Assembly (NCBI GenBank): GCA_934597465.1
Contig: CAKTSC010000111.1
Coordinates: 1-5,669 of the forward strand
Origin: an uncultured Dysosmobacter sp.
Lineage (GTDB): Bacteria > Bacillota > Clostridia > Oscillospirales > Oscillospiraceae
Length of the DNA: 5,669 nucleotides
Reading direction: 5' to 3'
Below, piece by piece: positions 1 to 4,410 of this stretch. The notes beneath the pieces were generated by a model. That model was given only the letters and a program-made list of their open reading frames with translations. It searched no databases and was not told where the DNA came from. Each line of letters opens with the position of its first letter. The stretch's first letter is position 1. The position numbers and the translations under genes were made by a program.

Positions 1-173
1 TCTTCGAGCGCTTCTACCGGGTGGACAAGAGCCACTCCAAGGCCTCCGGCGGCACCGGCCTGGGCCTCTCCATCGTCAAGCACGCGGTGCAGCTGCACCA
101 CGGAAAGATCCAGCTCCAGAGCAAGCTGGGGCAGGGCACCCGCATCCGGGTGGTTTTCCCGGCGGAGTCCTGA
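1..173 (+). CDS. Sensor histidine kinase, C-terminal end (partial)
   Basis: This is the last 56 residues of a two-component sensor kinase; the gene begins before the window and stops with TGA at 171-173. The fragment starts with FERFYRVD, the F box of the HATPase_c domain. It continues with [12 protein letters not shown], the glycine-rich G2 box of the ATP lid (residues 16-27 of the fragment), and ends with the usual final strands, [19 protein letters not shown]. This block binds ATP and supplies the phosphate for the conserved histidine, which lies outside the window. The wording ([10 protein letters not shown], then [11 protein letters not shown]) is closest to PhoR/PnpS-like kinases of Firmicutes, but many OmpR-partner kinases share it, so I give no gene symbol. 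The cognate response regulator would be expected upstream. The next gene is convergent, so the kinase ends its operon. Confidence 0.93.
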   Translation, partial: FERFYRVDKSHSKASGGTGLGLSIVKHAVQLHHGKIQLQSKLGQGTRIRVVFPAES

Positions 174-215
174 CCGGATCCTCTTTTCTTCTTCCGCCCA
201 CCCCCTCGGGGGCGG

Positions 216-270
216 GCCGGAGGGCCGCCCGCCGGCCTTCCGGCGCGTCCCCGGAGGACGCGCTGTTTTC
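216..270 (+). terminator. Tandem hairpins after the kinase gene, probable terminator
   Basis: Two overlapping inverted repeats follow the kinase stop codon. The first pairs 216-226 with 234-244 (11 bp with one G-T pair, 7-base loop). The second pairs GCGCGTCC (243-250) with GGACGCGC (256-263), a perfect 8-bp stem with a 5-base loop, followed by TGTTTTC. The second looks like an intrinsic terminator, though its T tract is short. The two share bases 243-244, so both cannot be fully formed at once. Confidence 0.5.
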
Positions 271-304
271 TCCCCCGCACCCTTCTGAAAAACCCTCTAC
301 AACA

Positions 305-352
305 GGAACGGGAGCCCGGAGGCTTGGCCTCCGGGCTCCCGTTCCGTCTTTC
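305..352. terminator. Bidirectional terminator between convergent kinase and guaD
   Basis: A perfect 19-bp inverted repeat pairs 305-323 with 327-345, leaving a 3-base loop (TTG). On the + strand it is followed by a pyrimidine-rich GTCTTTCCTTCTC. On the - strand the transcript runs on to a T5 tract (the A5 at 290-294 of the + strand). It lies 12 bases past the guaD stop codon and about 130 bases past the kinase stop. It most likely ends guaD transcripts and backs up kinase termination. Confidence 0.85.
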
Positions 353-356
353 CTTC

Positions 357-1628
357 TCAGTCTGCCTCCGCGGAGTAGACCCGCCGCCCGGCGCTCCACA
401 CCGCCCGGATGGCGTTCTCCTGCCGGTGGTAGACGCAGCGCTCGAAGCGCTGGCGGACGTTCAGCGTCTCCGTGCCGGGCAGGGCGCTGTCCTCCAGCAC
501 CATGGCGTGGAGGGGGTTCCCCGCCGCGAAGCCCGGGGCGTCGCCGAAGTACCCCGCCCCGGCGGAGGTGGCGAGATACCAGGCCTCCGGCACCGTCAGG
601 GCCGCGGTCTCCCAGTTGTCCAGGATCCGCCGGTCTTTGGAGGCCCGCAGGGTCATGGCCACGCCGTCAAAGAGGCTCAGGCTGTCGCCCCCGGCCACGT
701 CGCTGCCGAGAGCCACCTTCACCCCCTCGTCCAGCATCACCCGCATCGGCGCGATGCCGGAGCAGAGGGCGTTGTTGGACGCCGCGCAGTGGACGGCGGT
801 GACCCCCGCCGAGCGCATGGCGTCCCGCTCCCGCCGGTCGGAGTGGACGCAGTGGGCCATGAGGGTCCCTTCCTTCCAGAGGCCGAACTTGGCGTAGGTC
901 TCCCAATACTGCCGGCAGTCCGGGTGCAGACGACCCACCAGCTCCATCTCCGCCCGGTTTTCCGAGAGGTGGGACTGCACCGGCAGGTCCCGCTCCCGGG
1001 CCAGCTGCCCCAGGAAGGCCATCAGCGCGTCCGTGCAGGAGGGGGTGAAGCGGGGCGTCAGGATGGGCTTGAGGCCCCGGAAGTCCTGACATTCCTCCAG
1101 CCAGCGGAGGGTCTCCCGCATGGACTCCTCCGTGGTCTCCTGTAAGCGCTCCCCGCCGTTGCGGTCCATGTTCACCTTGCCGACGTAGCCCCGGACCCCG
1201 GCTCTCTCCAGCTCCTCCATGAGGATCAGGGTGGCCGGGCGGTGGAGGGAGGAAAAGATGCAGACCCGGGTAGTGCCGTTTCGCACCAGATCCCGGGCAA
1301 GCTTCCGGTAGAGCGTCCGGGCGTAGCCCTCGTCCCGGCAGCGGCTCTCCGTGGGGAAGGCATAGGCCTCCAACCAGTCCAGCAGGGGCAGATCCATCCC
1401 CGTGGCCATCATGGGGTACTGGGGGGCGTGGAGATGCAGGTCGGCGAAGGATTGCAGGATCAGGGCGTCCCCCCAGTCCTCCACCGGCGCGGCGGCATAG
1501 GCCTCCGGCAGGACGGGGTAGACCCCCAGGATCTTCCCGTCCTCCGCTGCGAGATAGCCCCGCTCCGTGATCTCCAGCTCCCCCAGGGCGGGGGCGGAGA
1601 CAATGTTTCCTCTCAAGATCGTCAGCAT
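357..1628 (-). CDS. guaD: Guanine deaminase
   Basis: Cytosolic zinc enzyme of the amidohydrolase superfamily that hydrolyses guanine to xanthine and ammonia in purine salvage and catabolism; 423 residues, a usual length for the family. Visible active-site elements: HLHAPQ at 65-70 (first metal histidines H65 and H67, with the APQY signature of guanine deaminases), TPRF at 191-194 (the Arg-Phe pair that holds the guanine ring), HLSE at 220-223 (metal histidine and catalytic glutamate), HCVHSD with H259, and LGSDVAGG with D310. The start chosen is ATG at 1628, because an AGGAGG lies 8 bases upstream. The same frame stays open to 1703, but that extension would lie across a leader terminator. Oddities: the usual PGF before DxHxH reads QSF, and the usual HCPTSN reads HCAASNNALCSG. 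A related ATZ/TRZ-type deaminase is the alternative, but the HAPQ and TPRF motifs argue for guanine. Confidence 0.93.
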   Translation of the reverse strand: MLTILRGNIVSAPALGELEITERGYLAAEDGKILGVYPVLPEAYAAAPVEDWGDALILQSFADLHLHAPQYPMMATGMDLPLLDWLEAYAFPTESRCRDEGYARTLYRKLARDLVRNGTTRVCIFSSLHRPATLILMEELERAGVRGYVGKVNMDRNGGERLQETTEESMRETLRWLEECQDFRGLKPILTPRFTPSCTDALMAFLGQLARERDLPVQSHLSENRAEMELVGRLHPDCRQYWETYAKFGLWKEGTLMAHCVHSDRRERDAMRSAGVTAVHCAASNNALCSGIAPMRVMLDEGVKVALGSDVAGGDSLSLFDGVAMTLRASKDRRILDNWETAALTVPEAWYLATSAGAGYFGDAPGFAAGNPLHAMVLEDSALPGTETLNVRQRFERCVYHRQENAIRAVWSAGRRVYSAEAD

Positions 1629-1636
1629 GGCATGTT

Positions 1637-1642
1637 CCTCCT
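1637..1642 (-). promoter_or_regulatory. guaD ribosome binding site (decides the start)
   Basis: AGGAGG on the - strand, 8 bases before the ATG at 1628. It selects this start over the in-frame upstream ATG at 1703, which has no such site and sits inside the riboswitch terminator. A nearer ATG at 1633 is out of frame and stops after three codons. Confidence 0.9.
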
Positions 1643-1662
1643 GCGGGTCGAGATTTGGCGAC

Positions 1663-1705
1663 AAAAAAGAGCGCCCACCCGGTAGACTCCTACCGTCGGA
1701 CACTC
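1663..1705 (-). terminator. Riboswitch expression platform: intrinsic terminator in the guaD leader
   Basis: Read on the - strand, GAGTGTCC (1705-1698) pairs with GGGCGCTC (1676-1669), giving 8 bp with two G-U pairs. A small internal loop follows (GA against GGT), then CGGTAG (1695-1690) pairs with CTACCG (1685-1680) around a 4-base loop. T6 (1668-1663) follows directly. This is a textbook intrinsic terminator, 35 bases before the guaD start. Its 5' arm reuses four bases of the aptamer's closing helix P1, so the two structures compete. Confidence 0.85.
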
Positions 1706-1783
1706 ATAGCCGGGCCTTGGGCGGCCCCGTAGAAACTCCCGCGCCATAGGGCCCTCCCGGGGCCGCAGCGGGACTATATGAGT
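1702..1783 (-). promoter_or_regulatory. Variant purine (guanine-type) riboswitch aptamer
   Basis: The - strand leader of guaD matches the purine riboswitch core. P1 is ACTCATA (1783-1777) with TATGAGT (1708-1702). J1/2 is TAGT. P2 is CCCGC (1772-1768) with GCGGG (1742-1738). J2/3 carries the near-invariant GTTTCTAC (1736-1729). P3 is GGGCC (1727-1723) with GGCCC (1716-1712). J3/1 ends in C (1709) directly before TATGAG; in known members a C here reads guanine and a U reads adenine. Loop L2 keeps TATGG (1748-1744), and L3 (GCCCAA) has the C residues needed for a GG-CC kissing contact. Departures from the norm: an extra 5-bp hairpin, GGCCC (1764-1760) with GGGCC (1754-1750), inside L2; L3 lacking the usual CCGTAAA; and G for A in J1/2 and J3/1. 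The role before guaD is established by position; the ligand is inferred. Confidence 0.85.
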
Positions 1784-1793
1784 CAGACGCTCC

Positions 1794-1812
1794 GTCCCCC
1801 CTGACGGGGGAC
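1794..1812 (-). other. Leader hairpin upstream of the riboswitch
   Basis: A perfect 7-bp inverted repeat, GTCCCCC (1794-1800) with GGGGGAC (1806-1812), with a 5-base loop. It lies between the proposed guaD promoter and the aptamer, so it would form the first structure of the transcript. It may protect the 5' end or pause polymerase; nothing in the sequence decides this. Confidence 0.5.
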
Positions 1813-1825
1813 TTGCCATAAGCAG

Positions 1826-1854
1826 AGCTTAGCACACTTGCGCGGGAAATGCAA
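1826..1854 (-). promoter_or_regulatory. Possible guaD promoter
   Basis: On the - strand TTGCAT (1854-1849) and TAAGCT (1831-1826) are separated by 17 bases, putting a start near 1819. That is just ahead of the leader hairpin and aptamer, as a riboswitch transcript needs. Each box matches the sigma-70-type consensus at only three of six positions, so position is the main support. Confidence 0.3.
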
Positions 1855-1978
1855 GGGGCTTCTTTTGGGATTTCCCACCGGGGACGTTTTCCGGAACCCT
1901 GCCCCGCTCCGGAGCGTATGCTGGCACAGGGCGCGTTTCGGGACTTTCCGTCTGCGCCCGCAACGGGAGGGATGAACC
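1855..1978 (+). other. Upstream region of the ZIP gene
   Basis: This is the part of the 350-base divergent intergenic region that faces the ZIP gene. A TATGCT (1917-1922) could be a -10 box, but no convincing -35 stands 16-18 bases before it. CCGGA (1891-1895) and TCCGG (1908-1912) can form a weak hairpin. GGGAGG at 1965-1970 is the ZIP ribosome binding site, 8 bases before ATG 1979. I see no clear metal-regulator box. Confidence 0.35.
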
Positions 1979-2728
1979 ATGAAACAAGCCTTGACCTGGG
2001 CCGCCGGAGGAACGCTCTTCCTCTTCACTATGACCACGCTGGGGGCGGCCACGGTTTTTCTTTTTGCCCGGGAGCCCCGGCCCCGGCTGCACCGCTGGCT
2101 GCTGGGCTTTGCCGCCGGGATCATGACGGCGGCCAGCGTCTGGAGCCTGCTGCTGCCCGCCATGGCCCAGGCCGCGTCCCTGGGCCTGCCGCCCTGGCTG
2201 CCGGCCTGCCTGGGGACGCTGGCGGGGGCTCTCTTCCTCTGGGGCCTGGACGCCGCCCTGCCCCGCCTGCGCCGTCCGGAGGGCGCGTCCCGGGAGACGG
2301 CCCTGCTGGTGACGGCCATCACCCTGCACAACATCCCGGAGGGCATGGCCGTGGGCCTCAGCTTCGCCCTGGCGGCGGGGGGCGAGGGCTTCGCCGCCGC
2401 CGCGGCCCTGGCTCTCGGCATCGGCGTGCAGAACTTCCCGGAGGGGGCCGCCGTGGCCCTGCCCCTCCGGCAGGAGGGTATGAGCCGCCCCCGGGCCTTC
2501 AGCGCGGCGGCCCTCTCCGGGGCGGTGGAGCCCCTTTTCGGCGTGGCGGTGGTGGCCGCCGCCGGAGCGGCCCAGCGCTGCATGCCCTGGCTCCTGGCCT
2601 TCGCCGCCGGGGCCATGCTCTACGTGGTGGTGGAGGAGCTGATCCCCCAGGCCCAGGGGGGCGGCGGCACCTGCGGATACCTGGCGGGGTTTCTTTTGAT
2701 GATGGTGCTGGACACCGCGCTGGCATAG
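1979..2728 (+). CDS. ZIP-family divalent metal transporter
   Basis: Inner-membrane transporter of 249 residues that brings Zn2+ or other divalent metals (Fe, Mn) into the cytoplasm. Hydrophobic segments fill nearly the whole protein and fit the eight-helix ZIP fold. The signature metal site is clear: HNIPEG at 117-122 (helix 4) and QNFPEG at 151-156 (helix 5), with SGAVEP (E184) in helix 6 and AGAMLYVVVEELIP (E219, E220) in helix 7. The loop before helix 4 (about 92-106) is Arg-rich and lacks the histidine cluster many ZIPs carry there. The start is ATG 1979, because GGGAGG stands 8 bases upstream; the ATG at 1972 is in another frame. It resembles ZupT and GufA-like bacterial ZIPs, but which metal it carries cannot be read here. 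It is monocistronic, divergent from guaD, with no obvious terminator after it on the + strand. Confidence 0.92.
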   Translation: MKQALTWAAGGTLFLFTMTTLGAATVFLFAREPRPRLHRWLLGFAAGIMTAASVWSLLLPAMAQAASLGLPPWLPACLGTLAGALFLWGLDAALPRLRRPEGASRETALLVTAITLHNIPEGMAVGLSFALAAGGEGFAAAAALALGIGVQNFPEGAAVALPLRQEGMSRPRAFSAAALSGAVEPLFGVAVVAAAGAAQRCMPWLLAFAAGAMLYVVVEELIPQAQGGGGTCGYLAGFLLMMVLDTALA

Positions 2729-2806
2729 GGAGGGATGGGGGCCTCTCCGATGGTCGGCTGACCAACCGGGGGTACCGGGGATGCCCGGCGGTGGGGCCGC
2801 CAAAAG

Positions 2807-2847
2807 AAAAAACGCTTTGCTGCCGGGCAGTCGGGCGCGGAGCGCCC
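2807..2847 (-). terminator. Terminator-like structure on the minus strand
   Basis: On the - strand GGCGCT (2846-2841) can pair with AGCGTT (2816-2811; two G-U pairs), enclosing smaller pairings such as CTGC with GCAG. It runs into T6 (2812-2807), a C, then T4 (2805-2802). No - strand gene reads into it, so it would end an antisense or small RNA if real. The U-tract is good and the stem only moderate. Confidence 0.25.
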
Positions 2848-2858
2848 TCTCACCCGGC
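2822..2858. other. Nested GC-rich hairpin between ZIP and XRE genes
   Basis: GCCGGG (2822-2827) pairs with CCCGGC (2853-2858). After a symmetrical 5x5 internal loop, GGGCGC (2833-2838) pairs with GCGCCC (2842-2847) around GGA. An alternative 7-bp pairing, GCCCGGC (2783-2789) with GCCGGGC (2822-2828), excludes the outer helix. No T tract follows on the + strand, so it is not a ZIP terminator. The function is unknown. Confidence 0.4.
2838..2851 (+). repeat. 14-base repeat, copy 1
   Basis: CGGAGCGCCCTCTC occurs here and again at 4427-4440. Both copies lie in non-coding DNA, each inside the upper part of a hairpin upstream of a gene. Confidence 0.5.
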
Positions 2859-2913
2859 GGGACGCGGCTCGTAACTGTTAAAACCCCTTGCTCATCTGAA
2901 AACAAGATAAACT

Positions 2914-2938
2914 GCAATATCTTTATTCACGATATCGC
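2914..2938. promoter_or_regulatory. Inverted repeat before the XRE gene, possible operator
   Basis: GCAATATC (2914-2921) and GATATCGC (2931-2938) form an inverted repeat with 7 of 8 matches and a 9-base spacer. It sits 11 bases before the XRE ribosome binding site, in a patch (about 2871-2940) far richer in AT than its surroundings. Position and shape suit a binding site for the XRE protein itself. I could not place a convincing + strand promoter within the patch. Confidence 0.35.
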
Positions 2939-2949
2939 ATACTCCCCTC

Positions 2950-2955
2950 AGGAGG
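2950..2955 (+). promoter_or_regulatory. XRE gene ribosome binding site (decides the start)
   Basis: AGGAGG lies 8 bases before ATG 2964. The in-frame ATG 2958 is only 2 bases away, too close for initiation. The longer open frame back to 2781 covers non-coding hairpin DNA. Confidence 0.8.
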
Positions 2956-2963
2956 GGATGCGG

Positions 2964-3206
2964 ATGCGAACAGAGATCCTAAAGTATGGCCGGATCCGGG
3001 ATCTGCGGATCGACCGGGGCCTGACCCAGCGGGAGGTTGCAGCCCTCCTGCACGTGAGCCAGAATACCTACTCCCAGTATGAAGTGGGGACAAACCGCTT
3101 CCCGCTGGATGCGGTGGCGGAGCTCGCCCGTTTCTACAACACCAGCATCGACTACCTGGTGGGGCTCACCGATGAGCGCAGGCCCTATCCCCGGAGGAAG
3201 CCGTGA
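2964..3206 (+). CDS. Small XRE/Cro-type transcriptional regulator
   Basis: An 80-residue DNA-binding protein made almost wholly of one HTH_3 (Cro/C1) domain. Helix 1 is IRDLRIDRG (11-19). The helix-turn-helix runs LTQREVAALLHVSQNTYSQYEVG (20-42), with the classic TQ..VA..L.VS...YS.YE pattern, so helix 3 (about 32-40) should read DNA. LDAVAELARFYNTSIDYLVGLTD (48-70) is the usual closing helix pair. No ligand-binding or second domain follows, only a basic tail (RRPYPRRKP). Phage-like and chromosomal regulators share this build; there are no other phage genes nearby. The gene overlaps the ComF-family gene by 4 bases, so the two should be translated together. The inverted repeat upstream may be its own operator. 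Its targets cannot be read from the window. Confidence 0.92.
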   Translation: MRTEILKYGRIRDLRIDRGLTQREVAALLHVSQNTYSQYEVGTNRFPLDAVAELARFYNTSIDYLVGLTDERRPYPRRKP

Positions 3207-3889
3207 CCTGGCGGGACGCGCTGCGGGATTTCTTCTTCCCGCCCAAGTGTCCCTTCTGCGGCCGGGTGTCGCCGGAGATCTGCCCGGACTGCGCCAGGAC
3301 CCTGCCCTGGACGGAGGGGCCGGAGCGGGAGCAGACCCTCTCCGGCGGCCTTCGCTGCGCCTCGCCCCTCTGGTATGAGGATCTGGCCCGGGAGGGCATC
3401 CTGCGCTTCAAGTTCCGGGGTGCCGCCGGGGCGGACGCCCTGGGGGCGCTGCTGGCGGACTGCGCCGCCGAGCGCTTCTCCGGCGGCTTCGACACCGTGA
3501 CCTGGGTGCCCGTCAGCCGCCGCCGTCGCCGCCGCAGGGGCTATGACCAGGCGGAAGTCCTGGCCCGGGCCGCCTGCCGTCTCTGGGACACCAAGCCCCA
3601 GCCATTGCTGCGCAAGACCCGGGACAATCCGCCCCAGTCGGGGCTCCGCGGCCCCGCCGCCCGGCGGGCCAACGTCCTGGGGATCTACGAGGCGGAGGAG
3701 GCCCGCTGCGCCGGACGCCGGGTGCTGCTCGTCGACGACATCGTCACCACCGGCGCCACCCTGGAGGAGTGCGCCCGCACCCTGCGGGACGCCGGGGCGG
3801 CGGAGGTGCTGGCCCTGACCCTGGGCCGCACCCGGGAGAGATCCGCCTCCCCGGGGAAAACGGGGCAAAAGGGGAAAAATCTCCCCTGA
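3203..3889 (+). CDS. comF: ComF-family phosphoribosyltransferase-like protein
   Basis: A 228-residue protein of the ComF/GntX family. The N-terminal zinc ribbon is CPFC (16-19) with CPDC (27-30). VPVSRRRRRRRGYDQAEVLAR (102-122) is the family block after the first half, here with seven arginines in a row (106-112). VLLVDDIVTTGATLEEC (174-190) is the PRPP-binding motif of type I phosphoribosyltransferases, with the acidic pair D178-D179. ComF proteins are needed for DNA uptake in naturally competent bacteria, probably at the inner face of the membrane; in non-competent relatives the role is less clear. The start is GTG 3203, because GGAGG (3193-3197) stands 5 bases upstream and conserved sequence starts near residue 10. 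GTGA joins this start to the XRE stop. No other competence genes are in view, so the competence role is family knowledge, not shown here. Confidence 0.9.
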   Translation: MTWRDALRDFFFPPKCPFCGRVSPEICPDCARTLPWTEGPEREQTLSGGLRCASPLWYEDLAREGILRFKFRGAAGADALGALLADCAAERFSGGFDTVTWVPVSRRRRRRRGYDQAEVLARAACRLWDTKPQPLLRKTRDNPPQSGLRGPAARRANVLGIYEAEEARCAGRRVLLVDDIVTTGATLEECARTLRDAGAAEVLALTLGRTRERSASPGKTGQKGKNLP

Positions 3890-3893
3890 AAAG

Positions 3894-3918
3894 CCCGGTT
3901 TCGCTCTTTACAACCGGG
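3894..3918. promoter_or_regulatory. Inverted repeat around the rpsO -35 box
   Basis: CCCGGTT (3894-3900) and AACCGGG (3912-3918) form a perfect 7-bp inverted repeat with an 11-base spacer that contains most of the -35 hexamer. It starts 5 bases after the ComF stop. It could be an operator, or a weak hairpin at the end of the comF transcript, but no T tract follows. Confidence 0.35.
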
Positions 3919-3935
3919 GGAAACTATGGTATGCT
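3907..3935 (+). promoter_or_regulatory. Sigma-70/SigA-type promoter for rpsO
   Basis: TTTACA (3907-3912, five of six consensus bases) and TATGCT (3930-3935, four of six) are separated by exactly 17 bases. The expected start is near 3942, leaving a leader of about 100 bases before rpsO. This is the best promoter in the window. Confidence 0.7.
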
Positions 3936-3940
3936 GGCTT

Positions 3941-4014
3941 CGCACGCCAATGTGCGTGGTTCCCGTCGGCTTCGCTTTTTGGCTCCACCGGCCGGAGGCG
4001 CAGCCGTCCGGGGC
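3941..4014 (+). promoter_or_regulatory. Structured rpsO leader, possible S15 autoregulatory RNA
   Basis: The leader can fold into CGCAC (3941-3945) with GTGCG (3952-3956). A second, larger hairpin pairs CCCG (3962-3965) with CGGG (4009-4012), CGGCT (3967-3971) with AGCCG (4002-4006), and CTCC (3983-3986) with GGAG (3994-3997). S15 represses its own translation through leader structures that differ between bacterial groups. The folding here fits that theme, but I recognise none of the known S15-binding motifs. Confidence 0.4.
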
Positions 4015-4042
4015 AGACATTTTTGAAAGGTGGAAACACACT

Positions 4043-4309
4043 ATGCTTCGCAAGGAACAGAAGACCGAGATCATCGACGCCAACCGCACCCATGAGAACG
4101 ACACCGGCTCCCCCGAGGTGCAGGTCGCGATCCTCACCCGCCGCATCCAGGATCTCACCGCTCACCTGCAGAAGAACCCCCAGGACAAGCACTCTGCCCG
4201 GGGCCTCTACAAGATGATCGGTAAGCGCCGCAGCCTGCTGGACTACCTCCAGCGCAAGGATGTGGAGCGCTATCGTGCGCTCATCGCCAAGCTGGGCATC
4301 CGCAAGTAA
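4043..4309 (+). CDS. rpsO: 30S ribosomal protein S15
   Basis: An 88-residue primary binding protein of the small-subunit platform; it binds the 16S rRNA central domain and helps form the bridge to the 50S subunit. The family core is plain: [19 protein letters not shown] (17-35), [22 protein letters not shown] (48-69), then [18 protein letters not shown] to the end. Length is normal (88-89 in most bacteria). DKHSARGL replaces the common DHHSRRGL, a mild change. The start ATG 4043 follows AAAGGTGG (4026-4033). The gene has its own promoter and structured leader, is closed by a strong terminator, and precedes pnp, an order shared with E. coli, Bacillus and many others. Confidence 0.97.
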   Translation: MLRKEQKTEIIDANRTHENDTGSPEVQVAILTRRIQDLTAHLQKNPQDKHSARGLYKMIGKRRSLLDYLQRKDVERYRALIAKLGIRK

Positions 4310-4319
4310 TTGCCGGAAC

Positions 4320-4352
4320 GGGTGACGGAGGGTCTGCCTCCGTCACCCTTTT
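4320..4352 (+). terminator. rpsO terminator
   Basis: A perfect 12-bp stem pairs GGGTGACGGAGG (4320-4331) with CCTCCGTCACCC (4337-4348), with a 5-base loop and TTTT behind it. It begins 11 bases after the rpsO stop. E. coli has a terminator at the same place that lets part of the transcripts through into pnp. The short T4 tract and the lack of a clear pnp promoter suggest leaky termination here too. Confidence 0.85.
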
Positions 4353-4410
4353 CTGCCATTTCCCCCCGCGTTTTCCTCCCCCCGCGCCCGGGCGGGAGAG
4401 GCGTCTTTTT

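Noticed and set aside
1629..1703. 25-residue N-terminal extension of guaD to ATG 1703
   Set aside because: It would be encoded by the riboswitch terminator and T tract, has no ribosome binding site, and family similarity begins after ATG 1628.
2751..2764. TGGTC/GACCA hairpin after the ZIP gene as its terminator
   Set aside because: A 5-bp stem followed by ACCGGGGG, with no T tract.
2729..2870. A known riboswitch (fluoride, ZTP, manganese or c-di-GMP type) before the XRE gene
   Set aside because: The region is structured and GC-rich, but I could not find the conserved core of any of these classes.
1829..2917. Long open frames on both strands overlapping the ZIP gene (362, 341 and 277 residues)
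   Set aside because: They are Arg/Gly/Pro/Ala-rich shadow frames. The ZIP frame has the ribosome binding site, membrane helices and both metal-binding PEG motifs.
2781..2963. 61-residue N-terminal extension of the XRE protein
   Set aside because: It covers non-coding hairpins and the AT-rich regulatory patch and has no domain. AGGAGG at 2950-2955 fits ATG 2964.
3870..3887. Small hairpin AGGGGA/TCCCCT at the end of comF as a terminator
   Set aside because: Only 6 bp, overlapping the stop codon, and followed by GAAAAGCC with no T tract.
4384..4410. Second terminator or a promoter just before the pnp leader hairpin
   Set aside because: GCGCC/GGCGT gives at most 5 bp with an 11-base loop ahead of CTTTTT, and no -35/-10 pair with proper spacing could be found.
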